NCBI GenBank assembly: GCA_946405475.1
Contig: CAMJHI010000069.1
Coordinates: 1 to 9,529 of the forward strand
Direction: 5' to 3'
Length of the DNA stretch: 9,529 nucleotides
DNA from: an uncultured Clostridia bacterium
GTDB taxonomy: Bacteria; Bacillota; Clostridia; Oscillospirales; Acutalibacteraceae
Under the pieces are notes generated by a model. That model saw nothing but the letters and a program-made list of their open reading frames with translations. It was not told the origin of the DNA and did not search any database. How positions within the stretch are numbered: position 1 is the first letter of the stretch; each line of letters starts with the position of its first letter. A program made the translations under genes and the position numbers. Shown in pieces: positions 7,773 to 9,529 of the stretch.

Positions 7773-7819
7773 GTTGCACACCCTTCCCTTGCTGGATTTA
7801 CGCTTACAAAGTTTAGCAT
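7769..7819 (-). other. Possible 16-codon leader ORF ahead of carA
   Basis: An ATG at 7819-7817 opens a 16-codon frame (MLNFVSVNPAREGCAT). Its TGA stop (7771-7769) overlaps the carA ATG, a typical translational-coupling arrangement, and the frame spans the carA ribosome binding site. There is no Shine-Dalgarno sequence before its ATG, which would lie only about 14 nt from the expected transcript start. A chance frame is therefore quite possible. Confidence 0.2.
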
Positions 7820-7820
7820 A

Positions 7821-7842
7821 AATATACAAGATTTGGTATATT
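7821..7842 (-). promoter_or_regulatory. Inverted repeat over the carAB -10 element and transcription start
   Basis: AATATAC (7842-7836) and GTATATT (7827-7821) form perfect 7-bp arms around an 8-nt spacer. The repeat overlaps the end of the -10 box and the expected start site, where a repressor would block transcription. The region CTTGTATATTTATGCTAA (7830-7813) also shows a loose resemblance to ArgR/AhrC ARG boxes as I recall their consensus. Both lie in an AT-rich stretch where such repeats arise easily, so the operator role is inferred. Confidence 0.4.
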
Positions 7843-7868
7843 ATAATACGATTTTCTTCATTTGTCAA
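7840..7868 (-). promoter_or_regulatory. Consensus sigma-A (sigma-70-type) promoter of carAB
   Basis: The minus strand carries TTGACA (7868-7863), a 17-nt spacer, and TATAAT (7845-7840). Both hexamers and the spacing match the housekeeping consensus exactly. Transcription should start near 7833, giving a leader of about 60 nt before the carA ATG. That is too short for a classical PyrR antiterminator/terminator pair, and no PyrR-type loop is visible. A small hairpin, GCGGA-N5-TCCGC (7876-7890), lies just upstream of the -35 box; its meaning is unknown. Confidence 0.9.
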
Positions 7869-7940
7869 TGCGTCAGCGGAAAAAATCCGCCACTTTTCGG
7901 AATTCGGAAAAATGCACAAAAAACAGCGGCGATCCGGTCA

Positions 7941-7979
7941 TTTTAACAAACCCCCGGAGAACCGTTTGGCTCCGGGGGT
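7941..7979 (-). terminator. Intrinsic terminator after the ThuA-domain gene
   Basis: On the minus strand ACCCCCGGAG (7979-7970 side) pairs with CTCCGGGGGT (7959-7950 side) as a 10-bp, GC-rich stem. The 10-nt loop region can itself pair through CC/GG. The T-rich run TTTGTTAAAA (7950-7941) follows. It lies about 85 nt past the ThuA stop codon and about 70 nt before the carAB promoter, so it separates the two transcription units. Confidence 0.85.
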
Positions 7980-8064
7980 CGAACTCATTGACAGCGAGTC
8001 ATTTTCTCTCACGGCCGCGTCAGAAAACGGACGGCGGCGGGGGAGGATCGCGCAGCCGAACCGC

Positions 8065-8802
8065 TCACAGCGTTCCCTTGTGCGCTTTGGGCGGGTTCGG
8101 GCAATCCATGCAGTTTTCCGTTTTGCGCACGGGCGCCGCCCAGCGCACGGCGTTGCGGATGACGGTCTGCACGTTCGGATCATAATAGATCGGGTACGTT
8201 TCGTGCCCGGGCTGGAAATAAAACACCTTGCCCCAGCCGCGCTGCCAAGTGCAGCCGGAACGGAAGACCTCGCCGCCCGTGAACCAGCCGATGAAAACGG
8301 TCTCGTCCGGCGTGGGGATGCCGAACGGCTCGCCGTAGGTCTCGTCGGCCGGGATCTCGAAATACCGATCCAGCCCGGCGGCGATGGGGTGATAGGGGGC
8401 GCTGACCCAGACGCGCTCCATGTCGTCGCTTTCGCGCCAGATCAGCGAGCAACTCGTGCCCATCAGGCGCATAAACGGCTTGGATTTGTGTCCGGAGTGC
8501 AGAAAGATCGCGCCCATGCCGTTGAGCACGGCGTTCTGAACCCGTTCGGCCACTGCGTCCGGAACGTCACCGTGGTTCATGTGACCCCACCAAAGGATCA
8601 CGTCGGTGTCTTTCAGCACCTCGTCCGTGATCTCTTCCACGGTGTCCAGCGTCACCGTGCGCACGTTGATATCCGGTTCAGCCCCGAGAAAATCGGCGAT
8701 CACGGCGTGGATCCCGGCCGGATACACGTCTTTTGCCTTTTCGTTCGGGTCTTTCTCGTGGCGATACTCATTATAGATCAATACGTTGATTGGTTTTTCC
8801 AT
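8065..8802 (-). CDS. ThuA-domain protein (trehalose-utilisation-like)
   Basis: This 245-residue soluble protein has the ThuA fold, which is related to class I glutamine amidotransferases but lacks the Cys-His-Glu triad. Conserved blocks are visible along the length: VLIYNEYRHEK (7-17), DVILWWGHMNHGDVP (67-81), GAIFLHSGHKSKPFMRLMGT (97-116), WVSAPYHPIAAGL (132-144), WFTGGEVFRSGCTWQRGWGK (173-192) and VFYFQPGHETYP (193-204). Family members are linked to trehalose or other disaccharide catabolism, often beside sugar oxidoreductases, but their biochemistry is poorly defined. No oxidoreductase is visible here. The C-terminal tail holds a Cys pair (Cys231 and Cys234, CMDC). The ATG at 8802 has GAGGGA (8816-8811) 8 nt upstream. 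The gene lies 88 nt after the YhhN-like gene and ends at its own terminator. I see no clear promoter in the 88-nt gap, so co-transcription with the upstream gene is possible. Confidence 0.88.
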   Translation of the reverse strand: MEKPINVLIYNEYRHEKDPNEKAKDVYPAGIHAVIADFLGAEPDINVRTVTLDTVEEITDEVLKDTDVILWWGHMNHGDVPDAVAERVQNAVLNGMGAIFLHSGHKSKPFMRLMGTSCSLIWRESDDMERVWVSAPYHPIAAGLDRYFEIPADETYGEPFGIPTPDETVFIGWFTGGEVFRSGCTWQRGWGKVFYFQPGHETYPIYYDPNVQTVIRNAVRWAAPVRKTENCMDCPNPPKAHKGTL

Positions 8803-8890
8803 CTTGTAATTCCCTCTTTTCCTCTCCCGACGATTTCCAAGGCGTCAGGAGTAATTCATTCAGCTTCTGCTCGACAGAACGGCAAAGCTT

Positions 8891-9529
8891 TTATCGGATG
8901 AACAGCACCGACGCGGCGATGACGAACTGCGCGGCGTAATACAGCGCGTGGTTGGTCACAACGTCCACGGGGCGGCTTTTGCCCTGACCGAAATAGGTGC
9001 CGGACAGGATGAGGTCAGACAGCAGGAACAGCACGCCGCCGATGGCCAGCACGACCAGATTCCAGTTCTGACCGAATCCGGCGAACAGCGCGGTAAAGAA
9101 CGCGAACGACGCCATGAAGATCAGCACAGCGCCGTAAAGCGTGGCGATGATCTTGAACGCACCGTATTCCAGCTTCATGGCTTTTTCGCCGAAAAACACC
9201 GCCAGCGACCCGGCCAGCGCCACGCCGACGGCGGGCAGAATGGCGACGGGCTTGAACACGCTCACGCCGAACACCACGGCGGCGCAATAGAAAACGTGAC
9301 CGACGGCAAAGCTCAGAAAGCCCATCTTGGTGTAAAAATCATTATCGGGCGCGTAGCAGAATTTGAGATCCAGCCAGATATCGCCCAGCAGCCCGAGCAC
9401 CAGCCCCGCGCCGACGAACGCGGCAAACGGCGGCATGCCCTTTATGTAAGCCGTCACGATCCAGGAAAGGATAAAGAATACGCTGACAAAGGCCTTGGAA
9501 ACGGTCGCCTGCGCGGAGCATTTTTGAAC
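8891..9529 (-). CDS. YhhN/TMEM86-like integral membrane protein, N-terminus outside the window
   Basis: The frame is open to the window edge, showing 212 residues to the TAA stop. A GTG at 9457 would give 188 residues, but the 24 residues upstream of it are also protein-like and hydrophobic (AFVSVFFILSWIVTA), so the true start is probably at or beyond 9529. About seven hydrophobic segments are seen. The motifs LVLGLLGDIWLDL, FLSFAVGHVFYCAAVVFG and the C-terminal LFLLSDLILSG...LYYAAQFVIAASVL match the YhhN family, whose animal members (TMEM86) hydrolyse the vinyl-ether bond of lysoplasmalogens. The conserved Asp residues of GD and SD are present. Many anaerobic clostridia contain plasmalogens, which makes a lipid role plausible, but the bacterial family is barely characterised. 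The link to the downstream ThuA gene is unclear. Confidence 0.78.
   Translation of the reverse strand, partial: VQKCSAQATVSKAFVSVFFILSWIVTAYIKGMPPFAAFVGAGLVLGLLGDIWLDLKFCYAPDNDFYTKMGFLSFAVGHVFYCAAVVFGVSVFKPVAILPAVGVALAGSLAVFFGEKAMKLEYGAFKIIATLYGAVLIFMASFAFFTALFAGFGQNWNLVVLAIGGVLFLLSDLILSGTYFGQGKSRPVDVVTNHALYYAAQFVIAASVLFIR

Noticed and set aside
7773..7919. 49-residue N-terminal extension of carA
   Set aside because: It would translate the consensus promoter and start upstream of the transcript. The family N-terminus and the ribosome binding site fix the start at 7772.
8803..8890. Possible promoter or terminator between the YhhN-like and ThuA genes
   Set aside because: Only a weak 5-bp repeat (TTCTG/CAGAA) and no convincing -35/-10 pair are seen, so no element is annotated.
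7912..8901. 329-codon plus-strand frame across the terminator and opposite the ThuA gene
   Set aside because: It runs through an intrinsic terminator and an intergenic gap and is opposite a well-conserved gene, so it is a shadow.

Overview
The window reads as a chromosomal segment of a GC-rich member of the Clostridia, probably an uncultured gut or rumen Oscillospiraceae-like bacterium. This is inferred from the strong AGGAGG-type ribosome binding sites, a consensus sigma-A promoter, the GPH symporter/GH130 sugar cluster and the general look of the CarA/CarB proteins. No 16S gene or other decisive taxonomic marker is present. All seven genes are on the minus strand, so transcription runs from position 9529 towards 1. 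Nearly all long plus-strand frames are shadows of these genes.

Layout in the direction of transcription: (1) 9529-8891, the C-terminal bulk of a YhhN/TMEM86-like membrane protein, running off the window edge. (2) 8802-8065, a ThuA-domain protein, followed by a clear intrinsic terminator at about 7978-7941. (3) A consensus promoter at 7868-7840, then carA (7772-6696) and carB (6709-3521). These encode both subunits of carbamoyl-phosphate synthetase and overlap by 14 nt. A long nested palindrome (3520-3477) follows carB immediately. (4) A tightly packed sugar cluster that runs off the left edge: a GPH-type sugar:cation symporter (3445-1940), a cytoplasmic enzyme of unassigned specificity that looks like an (alpha/alpha)6 toroid plus beta-sandwich (1953-244), and the N-terminus of a GH130 family protein (239-1).

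The cluster suggests uptake of a small glycoside by the symporter, then intracellular processing by the unassigned enzyme and phosphorolysis by GH130 (typically of a beta-mannoside). The substrate cannot be read from the sequence. CarAB makes carbamoyl phosphate for arginine and pyrimidine synthesis. Its allosteric domain lacks most residues that bind UMP/IMP in E. coli, and its 5' leader is too short for a classical PyrR attenuator, so control by nucleotides looks doubtful.

I found no CRISPR array, insertion sequence, tRNA, rRNA or obvious phage element. I see no clear-cut new defence or mobile system. The most promising unknowns are the unassigned enzyme between the symporter and GH130, the altered CarB effector domain, and the palindromes at 3477-3520 and 7821-7842.
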